Source: Bacteroidaceae bacterium (GTDB lineage Bacteria; Bacteroidota; Bacteroidia; Bacteroidales; Bacteroidaceae). From it: 53,614 nt of DNA. The notes below the pieces were generated by a model. That model was not told where the DNA came from, did no database searches, and was given only the letters and a program-made list of their open reading frames with translations. This document shows, piece by piece, positions 40,777 to 49,180 of the stretch. The stretch's first letter is position 1. Each line of letters opens with the position of its first letter. Location of the stretch: assembly GCA_024401055.1 (NCBI GenBank), contig JAKSLT010000005.1, positions 1-53,614 of the forward strand. Direction: 5' to 3'. A program made the position numbers and the translations under genes.

Positions 40777-43506
40777 TTAGCGGATGAGCTTGCGGCCTTT
40801 CTGGAGGAAGAGACCGTGGAGACCGCTCTTAATCACCTTGCGACCGGTGAGGTCGTAGGCAGTCTGTTGTCTGTTGTCTCCTTTCGTCCCGTAGGCGAAA
40901 GGTGTCTGTTGTCTTTCAATGCCTTCCGGATAGCCCACCTCCCCGCTGTACCATACCACGGGGGTGGCGCGGCGGACGCCCTTGCCGCTGTAGATACTCT
41001 GGATGCCGAAGTCGGCGTAGGGGGCTTCGTAGAGATAGATGCACTCGCCGTGGAGGGCGATGTCCTCGTAGCCGTCGTTGTCGAGGAGTTCGAGGAGATA
41101 GGGCACCTCGGTGAGGTTGGCGGCGAGGTTGACGTAGTTGTCGGGCGAGAAGGTGTAGGGGTGCACGCTCTCGTCGTCCTCCTTCACCCAGAAGCGGTAG
41201 GAGAGTTGGGCGGGGAGGAGGAAGTGGCCGTCGGCGTCGCGGGCGGGGATGTCAAAGAAAATGCCCTGCAAGCCATACATGTCGTAGCCGTCTTCATAAT
41301 AGACGATGGAGGGCAGTGCGGGCGTGGCGTCGCGCTCCAGGGCTATGTTGAGGGAGGGGTCGTAGAGGGCGAGGAGGGGCTGCTGGAGGGCGTAGGCGGT
41401 AGGCTGGCCGGGGGTGACGAGGAGGGCCGTGCCTTCGTCGGCGCGCAGGAGTTCGGGGTCCTTGGGGTCGGCGCGCAGGATGAGGGTGGAGGCGGCGGTG
41501 TGCTTGAAGACGAGCACGGACATGCCCCATTCCTCACGGTATTCCTCCACCTGCTCAAAGGTGGCGGCGGAGAAGTAGGCGAGGTCGCCGGTAGCCGTCT
41601 GGCCGAGATACTGACCGGTGGGGAATACGAAGTGACCGCCGGCGACGGTTCCGGCGATGGCGGCCTGCGGATTGTCGAGGTTGAGGCCGGCGAGATAGAC
41701 TGTTTCGCCCATACGGGCCACCTTGACGTCGAGGTACTGGGAATACATGTCGTTGTGGTACATCAGTCCCCAGTCCTCCTGCTTGGCGCTGGCGGGAATG
41801 GTCAGGACGTCGTCGTGGAAGAGGGTATATACGGAGTGGTAGTCGCCGTAGCCGCTCCAGTCGAGGTTGTCGGAGAACACGAGGCCGTAGATGACGGTGG
41901 GGTACTCGCCGTCGGGCGCCACGCCCTCAATGGGGTCGAGGGATATGGTTCCTGTGCTTTCATCGACGGAGAATGTGAGGTCGGAGAGGTTGAGTATGGT
42001 CTTGTAGGTGACGCCCACGACGCCGCCGCGTTCCTCCTCGATGATGATAAGGGCAGCCGTGCGGTGGCCGTAGCCGAAGTCGTCGCTCCAATCGACCCAC
42101 TGCATGAGGGGCACGCGAATCTTGCCGTCCGCCATGATAATGCCCTTCACCCAGGCGTCCTTGGAGGGCGTGGCCTGGGAGATGGGGTTGCGCATATAGA
42201 CGAACTTGCCGCTGGGGTCGGTGACGATGTCAATGGTGGTGCCGTCCTGCACGGTTTCTACCACCTGTCCCATCTCATAGCCGAAGGCGCCGCCGGAGCG
42301 GGTGTAGGTGCGGAGGATGCCCTCGGGCTGTTCGTGGATGATGACGGGCACGCTGCCTTCGCTCCCGTCGGGGCGGAGGACTATCTTCGAGAGCTGCTCG
42401 GCACGCCGCATGGAGGTGGTTATCTTGCCGTAGTTGATGAGGATGTCGTCGTCGGTGGTGTAGCCACCGGTGAGCTCGTCGTAGGCGAGGGTGAAGAAGG
42501 AGGGCGTGTAGCCGCCGTGGTTGTTTTTGAGACCGTAGAAGTAGAGTTCTTCGTCGGTGTAGTCGCGTATGTACTGTTCCTTGGGGAACTGTATGGAGCC
42601 GTCGGCCTGCTTCTGTCCCTTTATCCAGATGTCATCGGCCCAGAAGCAGAAGTCCTTCATATAGACGTCGCTGCCGGCGGTGGCCATCACGGCGTTGTAG
42701 CTGACGGGGCCCTCGGAAAAATCTTCGGCCGAGAGGACGAAATGGGAGATTTCGGCGTCGTCGGGGGGCGTCACGCTGCCGGCGGAGGCGTCGAGGGTGA
42801 GGACGGTGGCCCAGTCGCCGTAGCCCAGCCAGTTCTGTTCCTCGTCGTCGTAGAAGACGCAGAGGGGGGAGACGTTGTTGGAATTCATCAGGGAGAGGGT
42901 GGTGCCGTCGGCGCTCTCCTTGAAGACGATATCCTTGGTGAGGTCGGGAGTGAAGGTGCCCCAGTCCTCGTCATACTTGCCCATGCAGAGGATAATGTTG
43001 TCGTAGTAGAAATTGGAGACGCTGATGACCTGACTGTGGGGGAAGACGAGATACTGGCCGTCGCGCCGGCCTTTTATCCAGCTGGTGGCGGCATACACCG
43101 CGCTGTAGGAACTGACGGGCTGCTGCATATACACCGTGCCGTCGGCGCATTCCACGAGTTTCAGGGCGCCCTGCTGCGTGGAGGTGACGACGTCAGCGCC
43201 GCTGGCATAGTAGCACTTTCCGGCGCGGGCGTAGAGTTTCTCGGTGCCGTCGGCGGGGGCGGTGATGATGCCGTTCTCGTCGCGGGTCTCGGCCCTTTGC
43301 TTTATGTGGAGGCTCCCCCGCTCTCCCTTAAAGGAGGAAGGCTGGCCGAGGAAGATGGGCTGGTGCTTCGCGGGGCGCCGGGGGAGGGTTTTCTCTGTCT
43401 GCGGCGCCGTGCGGCGTATGGAGAGGGACACCGTGGCGGCGTCGTTCTGGGCGGTGGCGGTCATCCCGAGGAGGATGGCGCTTATCAGAAATAAAATTCT
43501 TTTCAT
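40777..43506 (-). CDS. Large secreted multi-module protein of unknown function (909 aa)
   Basis: I do not recognise a named domain. Starting at ATG 43506 gives a signal peptide (MKRILFLISAILLGMTATAQ); the upstream extension overlaps the preceding gene and is discarded. The body contains at least five related modules of roughly 130-170 residues, each with a strand pattern such as YxNPxSxxxxxxWVKGxxxxDGxIxFPxxQY (WIKGRRDGQYLVFPHSQ, WIKGQKQADGSIQFPKEQY, WVKGIIMADGKIRVPLMQW, IAGTVAGGHFVFPTGQY). The end AYDLTGRKVIKSGLHGLFLQKGRKLIR resembles a type A sorting domain, preceded by a repeat-derived linker. It is the second gene of a pair with the 559-residue relative, 23 nt downstream of it. It is probably surface displayed. 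Confidence 0.75.
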   Translation of the reverse strand: MKRILFLISAILLGMTATAQNDAATVSLSIRRTAPQTEKTLPRRPAKHQPIFLGQPSSFKGERGSLHIKQRAETRDENGIITAPADGTEKLYARAGKCYYASGADVVTSTQQGALKLVECADGTVYMQQPVSSYSAVYAATSWIKGRRDGQYLVFPHSQVISVSNFYYDNIILCMGKYDEDWGTFTPDLTKDIVFKESADGTTLSLMNSNNVSPLCVFYDDEEQNWLGYGDWATVLTLDASAGSVTPPDDAEISHFVLSAEDFSEGPVSYNAVMATAGSDVYMKDFCFWADDIWIKGQKQADGSIQFPKEQYIRDYTDEELYFYGLKNNHGGYTPSFFTLAYDELTGGYTTDDDILINYGKITTSMRRAEQLSKIVLRPDGSEGSVPVIIHEQPEGILRTYTRSGGAFGYEMGQVVETVQDGTTIDIVTDPSGKFVYMRNPISQATPSKDAWVKGIIMADGKIRVPLMQWVDWSDDFGYGHRTAALIIIEEERGGVVGVTYKTILNLSDLTFSVDESTGTISLDPIEGVAPDGEYPTVIYGLVFSDNLDWSGYGDYHSVYTLFHDDVLTIPASAKQEDWGLMYHNDMYSQYLDVKVARMGETVYLAGLNLDNPQAAIAGTVAGGHFVFPTGQYLGQTATGDLAYFSAATFEQVEEYREEWGMSVLVFKHTAASTLILRADPKDPELLRADEGTALLVTPGQPTAYALQQPLLALYDPSLNIALERDATPALPSIVYYEDGYDMYGLQGIFFDIPARDADGHFLLPAQLSYRFWVKEDDESVHPYTFSPDNYVNLAANLTEVPYLLELLDNDGYEDIALHGECIYLYEAPYADFGIQSIYSGKGVRRATPVVWYSGEVGYPEGIERQQTPFAYGTKGDNRQQTAYDLTGRKVIKSGLHGLFLQKGRKLIR

Positions 43507-43529
43507 CTCTATCCGGTGATATTGGTTGG

Positions 43530-45209
43530 CTATTTGATTATCTTGCGGCCGCTCTGGAGGAAGACAGACCTTGAGCTGACGCTCAATGCACGGGGGCTGA
43601 GGACACGGCCGGAGAGGTCGTAGGCGGCCTGTCGTCCCCCGTCCCCTGTCTGTTGTCCTTTTATCCTCTCCTCCTCTTCCTTCGGGGTATATACGGAGGC
43701 GGCGTCGCCGTAGCCGGCCCACTGGAAGTTGTCGCTGTAGGCCGCGCCGTAGATGAGGGTGGGATAGTCGCCGGCGTTCTCCACGCCGTCGAAACTGTCG
43801 AGACGAATGACGCCGGTCTCCTTGTCGATGGCAAAGGTCACCTCGTTGTATTCGGGGGCCAGCTCATACGTAGAGCCTTCAGGCATCTCAAACAGCCGGA
43901 ACACGGCCGTGCGCATGCCGGTGCTGTAGTATTCCTCGTAGTCCAGCCACTGGTAGAGCGGATAGTGTATCTTGCCGTCGGCTTCGATGGTTCCCTTCAC
44001 CCATAGTTCCATAAGCTCTTCCTTCTCCTGGTCATAGCGATAATCGAAGCTGGAGAGGGGGTAGAGCATATACACGGTCTTCCCGTCGGGAGCGAAGCAG
44101 ATGGCAATGTCCTGGTCGTTCTGGTCGCCGAAGAACACGCCGCCCATGTTGCGGATGAAGGACTGGCCGGAGCGGCTATACACCTTGACTTCGCCCTCGG
44201 GGGTCGCAGTAATCATTTCGGGGGCTGCGCCGGAGGGGAAGAGGATGAAGTTCTGCACGGTCTCGACAACGAGCTGTCCGGCCTCCCATTTGTCGGCCGT
44301 CACGATGATGTCCTGCTGGGCGAAGTACTTGTCGTGCTCGCTGTCGCAGGTCAGCACGAGGTCGCACGGGGTAGTCTTCGTGCCTTCCTTTGCAGCGCCG
44401 TAGAAGTAGTAGTCATAGCCTTCCACGCTCTTCAGGTACTGCTCCTTGGGGAAGGTCAGCGAGCCGTCGGCCCCCACGCTGCCCTTTATCCAGAGGCCCT
44501 TGGCCTGCTTGCAGCAGTTGCTGAGCCACACCTCGTCGCCCACGATGATGACCTGTGCCACGTCTTCCAGCGCGCCGTTGCCGAGGCTCACGCCCATGGT
44601 GACGTATTCCTTGCCGGTGGCGCCGTCGGGCGGACAGGCGGGGTCGGCATGCTGCGAGGAGGTGTCGATGGTGAGCACGGTGCCCCAGTCGCCGTCGTTG
44701 CCGTAGCTGGCGTCGTCGGCCCAGAAGGTGCCGAGGATGTGCTGCTCGTCGGTGTTGAGGAGCATGAGCTTCTTGCCGTCGGTGGTCTCCTCGAAGACGA
44801 TGTCGGCATCGAAGTCGGCGCTATAGTCCGCGCCGTTCCACGAGCCCATACTGGCACGGAGCGCCACGTTTAGTCCTGTCACGAAGCCCGTTGGCTGCGA
44901 CTTGAAGGTAATCATGCGCCCCGAGCGCACGCCCTTTATCCAATGGCCGGCCGTGGATTTGCTTCGCGCCGTACTGACGGGCTGCTGCATATACACGCTG
45001 CCGTCCTCGCATTCCACGAGGTCCAGCGTGCCTTGCTGCGGCACGCTGCTGTAGTCGAACCCCACCTGCACGCGGTTGTAGCCGGAGCGGATGTAGGTCG
45101 TTGTCTTGCCGGCCGGCGGCGCGGTGATGCAGCCGTGGTCGTCGTAGGTCTGCGCCGTGGCGGAGAATGCCGCAAGGGCGGCGGAAAGGAGGAGTATTAG
45201 TTTTTTCAT
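43530..45209 (-). CDS. Secreted multi-module protein related to its neighbour (559 aa)
   Basis: This is a shorter relative of the 909-residue protein. The ATG at 45209 gives a signal peptide (MKKLILLLSAALAAFSATAQ). The modules are clear: VYMQQPVSTARSKSTAGHWIKGVRSGRMITFKSQ, VWLSNCCKQAKGLWIKGSVGADGSLTFPKEQY and VYMLYPLSSFDYRYDQEKEELMELWVKGTIEADGKIHYPLYQW. Each is followed by a YFYG/FRL beta segment and a predicted VTFxIDKETGxIxLD strand pair. It ends AAYDLSGRVLSPRALSVSSRSVFLQSGRKIIK, a sorting-like tail. The module pair VYMxxPxS + WxKG + DGxIxFP suggests a repeated beta-sandwich. The function is unknown. Confidence 0.72.
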   Translation of the reverse strand: MKKLILLLSAALAAFSATAQTYDDHGCITAPPAGKTTTYIRSGYNRVQVGFDYSSVPQQGTLDLVECEDGSVYMQQPVSTARSKSTAGHWIKGVRSGRMITFKSQPTGFVTGLNVALRASMGSWNGADYSADFDADIVFEETTDGKKLMLLNTDEQHILGTFWADDASYGNDGDWGTVLTIDTSSQHADPACPPDGATGKEYVTMGVSLGNGALEDVAQVIIVGDEVWLSNCCKQAKGLWIKGSVGADGSLTFPKEQYLKSVEGYDYYFYGAAKEGTKTTPCDLVLTCDSEHDKYFAQQDIIVTADKWEAGQLVVETVQNFILFPSGAAPEMITATPEGEVKVYSRSGQSFIRNMGGVFFGDQNDQDIAICFAPDGKTVYMLYPLSSFDYRYDQEKEELMELWVKGTIEADGKIHYPLYQWLDYEEYYSTGMRTAVFRLFEMPEGSTYELAPEYNEVTFAIDKETGVIRLDSFDGVENAGDYPTLIYGAAYSDNFQWAGYGDAASVYTPKEEEERIKGQQTGDGGRQAAYDLSGRVLSPRALSVSSRSVFLQSGRKIIK

Positions 45210-45250
45210 AATAAGTAAAATTTTGTAATCATTCCAAATTTTTCGGCGCG

Positions 45251-45281
45251 CAAATATAACTTTTTTCTTTCGGAAATGCAA
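45251..45281 (-). promoter_or_regulatory. Promoter of the secreted protein pair
   Basis: On the minus strand TTGC (45281-45278), a 19-nt spacer and TATATTTG (45258-45251), about 42 nt upstream of the start codon. Confidence 0.8.
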
Positions 45282-45412
45282 GCGATGCGCCGGAAAATGT
45301 CTTGTTTTTAACCATCGTTTTGAAAATCAAGCCTCCGACAGTCCCGTTTCGGGCATTTCCGCTTCCGTGCGGGGCGGCCGCCGGATTGCTCCGCACTGTC
45401 CCCCACCCTCTT

Positions 45413-45560
45413 TGTCCCCTTTCCCTTCTTTTTTGCACTTCTTCCCTTTTAATTTGCACTAGTTCCCATTTAATTTTCACTAAAAGGGAAGTAGGAAAAA
45501 TTAAAGGAGGACTAGTGCAAATTAAAGGAGGACTGGCGGAAGCCGGAAGGGGACTGCTTC
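45413..45560. repeat. 21-bp-period convergent repeat array, locus 3
   Basis: CTTCCCTTTTAATTTGCACT and AGTTCCCATTTAATTTTCACT units are followed directly by inverted units (AAAAGGGAAGTAGG, AATTAAAGGAGGACTAGTGC). This is a compact version of the arrays at 23.3 and 32.4 kb, in the gap between the secreted pair and tRNA-Leu. Nothing else is recognisable between 45282 and 45722. Confidence 0.85.
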
Positions 45561-45722
45561 CGGGCAAAAGAAATCAGGCTGCCGCCACTGGGGCGACAGC
45601 CTGAAGGTATGCATGGAGAACGCGCAACAAGGCAGCGTCTCCAGCCTCCACGCCGCGGAAGCTCTGACACAAAACGCAAATGCCAGCGTTACCGAGAAGG
45701 GTAGCGTTAGCCGCGTGAGCCG

Positions 45723-45804
45723 TGCGCCTGACAGGACTCGAACCTGCACGCCGTGAAGCACTAGATCCTAAGTCTAGGGCGTCTACCAATTCCGCCACAG
45801 GCGC
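45723..45804 (-). tRNA. tRNA-Leu (anticodon UAG)
   Basis: The minus strand folds into a class II cloverleaf. The acceptor GCGCCTG pairs with CAGGCGC, the D-arm contains GGTAGACGC, and the anticodon loop CTTAGGA gives UAG (reads CUN). A long variable arm (TGCTTCACGGCGTG) is followed by a T-arm with GGTTCGAGTCC. The length including the discriminator A is 82 nt. CCA is not encoded. A TAATTTTG box on the minus strand (45928-45921) lies upstream. Confidence 0.96.
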
Positions 45805-45971
45805 AAAGCGAGTGCTTTCTCGCACGAAGCTTTGAGCGGAGGTCGGCGGAAGGAAGGAGCAGAACGCAAGTGGAGCGTCTTCCCCGCCGGGCCGCGGTCG
45901 CTTCAGCGGCAAAGCGAGTGCAAAATTACGAAATTTTTGTCAATTATGGGCCAAAAATGAAAAAAAAATCG

Positions 45972-45979
45972 TAACTTTG
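45972..45979 (+). promoter_or_regulatory. parC promoter -7 box
   Basis: TAACTTTG, 18 nt upstream of the ATG at 45997. It is divergent from the tRNA-Leu promoter box at 45921-45928. Confidence 0.7.
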
Positions 45980-45996
45980 CACCAAATACACTAATA

Positions 45997-48885
45997 ATGA
46001 GCGAAGAGAACCTCACAGAAGACCTCGTGCAGCAGCCGGCCACAAGCGAAGCACCGCTGCTGCCGCACATGTATCAGAACTGGTTTCTGGACTATGCCTC
46101 GTACGTCATCCTGGAACGCGCCGTGCCCCATCTGGGCGACGGACTGAAACCCGTGCAACGCCGCATCCTGCACACAATGAAGCGCATGGACGACGGCAGG
46201 TATAATAAAGTGGCCAACATTGTAGGTGAAGCGATGAAGTTCCACCCCCACGGCGACGCCAGCATTAAGGATGCGCTCGTGCAGCTGGGACAGAAGGACC
46301 TCCTCATCGACTGCCAGGGCAACTGGGGCAACATCCTCACCGGCGACGACGCCGCCGCCGGACGTTACATCGAGGCACGCCTCACGAAACTGGCCCTCGA
46401 CATCGTCTTCAACCCCAAGACGACGGAATGGAAACTCTCCTACGACGGCCGCAACAAGGAACCGGTGAGCCTGCCCGTGAAGTTTCCGCTCCTGCTGGCG
46501 CAGGGCGCGGAAGGCATTGCCGTGGGCCTCTCGGCAAAGATACTGCCCCACAACTTCGGCGAACTCTGCCAGGCCGCCATCAGCTACCTGAAGGGCGAGG
46601 AGTTCCACCTCTACCCCGACTTCCCCACCGGCGGCAGCATAGACGTGAGCAAATACAACGACGGTATGCGCGGCGGCGTGGTGAAAGTGCGCGCCAAGAT
46701 TGAGAAGCGCGACCCGAAGACACTGGCCATCACCGAGGTACCGTTCAGCAAGACCACCGGCACCCTCATCGAGAGCATACTGAAAGCCAACGAGAAGGGC
46801 AAGATAAAGATACTGAAAGTAGATGACAACACGGCGGCACAGGCCGAAATCCTCGTACACCTCCGCCCCGGCACATCGAGCGACAAGACCATCGACGCCC
46901 TGTATGCCTTCACCGACTGCGAGGTGAGCATCTCGCCCAACTGCTGCGTCATCGACGACAAGACGCCGCGCTTCGTCACCGTGAGCGACGTGCTGCGCCA
47001 CTCGGCCGACAACACGAAGGCCCTCCTGCGCCAGGAGCTCATCATCCGACGCGACGAACTGCTGGAGCAGCTTCATTTCTGCTCCTTGGAACGTATCTTC
47101 ATCGAGGAGCGCATCTACAAGGACAAGGAGTTTGAGCAGGCCCCCGACATGGACACCGCCGTCAAGCACATCGACAAGCGTCTGCAGCCGTGGTACCCCC
47201 AGATGGTGCGCGAGGTGACGCGCGACGACATCCTGCGCCTCATGGAAATCAAGATGGCGCGAATCCTGAAGTTCAACAAGGACAAGGCCGACGAACTCAT
47301 CGCCAAGCTGAAGGCCGACATCGCCGCCATAGAGCGCGACCTGAAGCGCATGACGGAAGTGACGATTAAATGGTTCCAGGGCATCTATGACAAATACGCC
47401 GCCCAGTACCCGCGCCACACGGAGATACGCTCGTTCGAGACCATCGAGGCTACGAAGGTGGTGGAAGCCAACGAGAAGCTCTACATCAACCGCGAGGAAG
47501 GCTTCATCGGCACGGCGCTGAAGAAGGACGAGTTCGTGGAGAACTGCTCCAGCATCGACAACGTCATCATCTTCTACAACGACGGCACGTATAAGGTGAC
47601 GCGCATACAGGACAAGGTCTTCATCGGCGACACGGAGAAGTCGAAGGCCGAGAAACGCAAGGCACAGGTGGTGCATATCGCCGTGTTCAAGAAGAATGAC
47701 GCCCGCACGATATACAACGTGGTGTATCGCGACGGACGCCACGGCTTCTGCTACATCAAGCGCTTCAACGTCACCGGCATCACCCTCGACCGCGAATACG
47801 ACCTAACGCTCGGCACGCCCGGAAGCCGCATCTGCTACTTCAGTGCCAACCCCAACGGCGAGGCAGAGGTCATTAAGGTATATTTCAAGCCCAACCCCTC
47901 GAAGCGGAAGATGAAGCTCAGCATGGACAAGGACTTCAGCGAAATTGCCGTGAAGGGCCGCGGCACCAGAGGCAACACGCTGTGCAAGGAAGACGTGCTG
48001 CGCATCAACCTCAAGAGCCACGGCGCCAGTACGCTGGGCGGCCGCAAGGTGTGGTTCGACTGGGACGTGCAGCGCCTCAACTACGACGAACACGGCGAGT
48101 ACCTCGGCGAGTTCAACTCCGAGGACCTCGTGCTCGTCATCCTGCGCGACGGCCGCTACTATACCACCAGCTTCGACCCCAACAACCACTTCGAGGCCGC
48201 ACAGGACATCCTGCGCATCGAGAAGTACCGCCCCGAGAAAGTATGGACGGCCGCCTTGCTCGACGCCCGCTACGACATGAACCTCTATTGCAAGCGCTTC
48301 ACGCTGGAGGTGGCCGCCGCCAGCCGCGGCAAGCAGTTCATGGGCGGCGACCCCGAACACTCGCAGCTCCTCCTGCTCACCGACACGGCCTACCCGCTCC
48401 TGCAAATAACATTCCCCGGCGGCGACCGCGCCCCGCTCGTCTTCGACGCCGAAGCCGAGGCCCAGGTGAAACCCTTCGACGCCCTGCGCGGCGTGCGTAT
48501 CACCACGCTGAAAGTGGAGGCCGTCACCGAGCTCGAACCCACCCGCTTCCCCGCAGAAGAAGAGCCCGCCGAAGAACCCGCCGACACCGACGACGAACCC
48601 ACGGGCACCGAGGACGAACCCGCAGCCACCGATGACAGGCCCAACGACACCGAGGACGAACCCGCCGAGGCTCCCGCTCCCGCCGCTCCCGCCGGGGCAT
48701 CCGCAGGAGAGTCTTCCGCCGAAGCCCCCGCACCGAAGCCCCGCGCCAAGCGCAAGCCCTCCCCCGCCCCGCCGGCACCGAAGCCCTACGCCGACGAGAC
48801 GCCCGTCATCATTGACTTCGACGACGAAGACGATAGCCCCGCCAAGGACGGCCCCGCCGCAGACGGCCAGCTCTCGCTCTTCTAA
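45997..48885 (+). CDS. parC: DNA topoisomerase IV subunit A (ParC-type)
   Basis: This is the DNA-cleaving subunit of topoisomerase IV, which decatenates replicated chromosomes; it needs ParE, not in this window. The N-terminal part is DYASYVILERAVPHLGDGLKPVQRRILHTM. The breakage-reunion domain carries the catalytic tyrosine in AAAGRYIEARLTKLA (Tyr about 124), and the tower region follows. A C-terminal beta-propeller-like region contains VKIYFKPN... and YYTTSFDPNNHFE. After about residue 845 comes a ~115-residue low-complexity tail, first acidic (EEPADTDDEPTGTEDE), then Pro/Ala/Lys-rich, ending DGQLSLF. It resembles Bacteroidota ParC more than GyrA in its start and domain spacing, but gyrase A cannot be fully excluded. 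Confidence 0.88.
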   Translation: MSEENLTEDLVQQPATSEAPLLPHMYQNWFLDYASYVILERAVPHLGDGLKPVQRRILHTMKRMDDGRYNKVANIVGEAMKFHPHGDASIKDALVQLGQKDLLIDCQGNWGNILTGDDAAAGRYIEARLTKLALDIVFNPKTTEWKLSYDGRNKEPVSLPVKFPLLLAQGAEGIAVGLSAKILPHNFGELCQAAISYLKGEEFHLYPDFPTGGSIDVSKYNDGMRGGVVKVRAKIEKRDPKTLAITEVPFSKTTGTLIESILKANEKGKIKILKVDDNTAAQAEILVHLRPGTSSDKTIDALYAFTDCEVSISPNCCVIDDKTPRFVTVSDVLRHSADNTKALLRQELIIRRDELLEQLHFCSLERIFIEERIYKDKEFEQAPDMDTAVKHIDKRLQPWYPQMVREVTRDDILRLMEIKMARILKFNKDKADELIAKLKADIAAIERDLKRMTEVTIKWFQGIYDKYAAQYPRHTEIRSFETIEATKVVEANEKLYINREEGFIGTALKKDEFVENCSSIDNVIIFYNDGTYKVTRIQDKVFIGDTEKSKAEKRKAQVVHIAVFKKNDARTIYNVVYRDGRHGFCYIKRFNVTGITLDREYDLTLGTPGSRICYFSANPNGEAEVIKVYFKPNPSKRKMKLSMDKDFSEIAVKGRGTRGNTLCKEDVLRINLKSHGASTLGGRKVWFDWDVQRLNYDEHGEYLGEFNSEDLVLVILRDGRYYTTSFDPNNHFEAAQDILRIEKYRPEKVWTAALLDARYDMNLYCKRFTLEVAAASRGKQFMGGDPEHSQLLLLTDTAYPLLQITFPGGDRAPLVFDAEAEAQVKPFDALRGVRITTLKVEAVTELEPTRFPAEEEPAEEPADTDDEPTGTEDEPAATDDRPNDTEDEPAEAPAPAAPAGASAGESSAEAPAPKPRAKRKPSPAPPAPKPYADETPVIIDFDDEDDSPAKDGPAADGQLSLF

Positions 48886-48897
48886 CGCGCCCCGCCG

Positions 48898-48968
48898 CTC
48901 CGCTCCCGCTGCGTCAGTGCCCCGCTCCCGCTACGTCAGTGCCCCGCTCCCGCTGCGCCTACGGCAAC
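48898..48968. repeat. 22-bp tandem repeats after parC
   Basis: CCCCGCTCCCGCTGCGTCAGTG-type units recur about every 22 bp, with a further diverged copy near 48980. The interval from parC to pnp has no gene; a strong parC terminator is not evident. Confidence 0.75.
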
Positions 48969-49099
48969 AAGCCCCCGTGCCCGCTGCGTCAGCGGCGGGA
49001 ATCCCCCAAAATCACACAGCGACATAGCAAAAAGCCCGCCCCACGCCCCTTTAACACGCTTTTTCAAAGAAAAAGACCGCCCAAACGAAAACATTTTGC

Positions 49100-49107
49100 T
49101 AACTTTG
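49100..49107 (+). promoter_or_regulatory. pnp promoter -7 box
   Basis: TAACTTTG, followed by a ~70-nt untranslated leader to the ATG at 49181. In many bacteria pnp leaders mediate autoregulation; nothing specific is visible here. Confidence 0.7.
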
Positions 49108-49180
49108 CGCGACTTTTGGCAGGCCGAGCCCTGCCCGATGCTAACGACACACCTTTTATTTATTAAATATCAACGAACCG

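Noticed and set aside
40672-43494. 940-codon plus-strand frame opposite the secreted multi-module gene
   Set aside because: No signal peptide or motif; the minus-strand product has a signal, repeats and a sorting-like tail.
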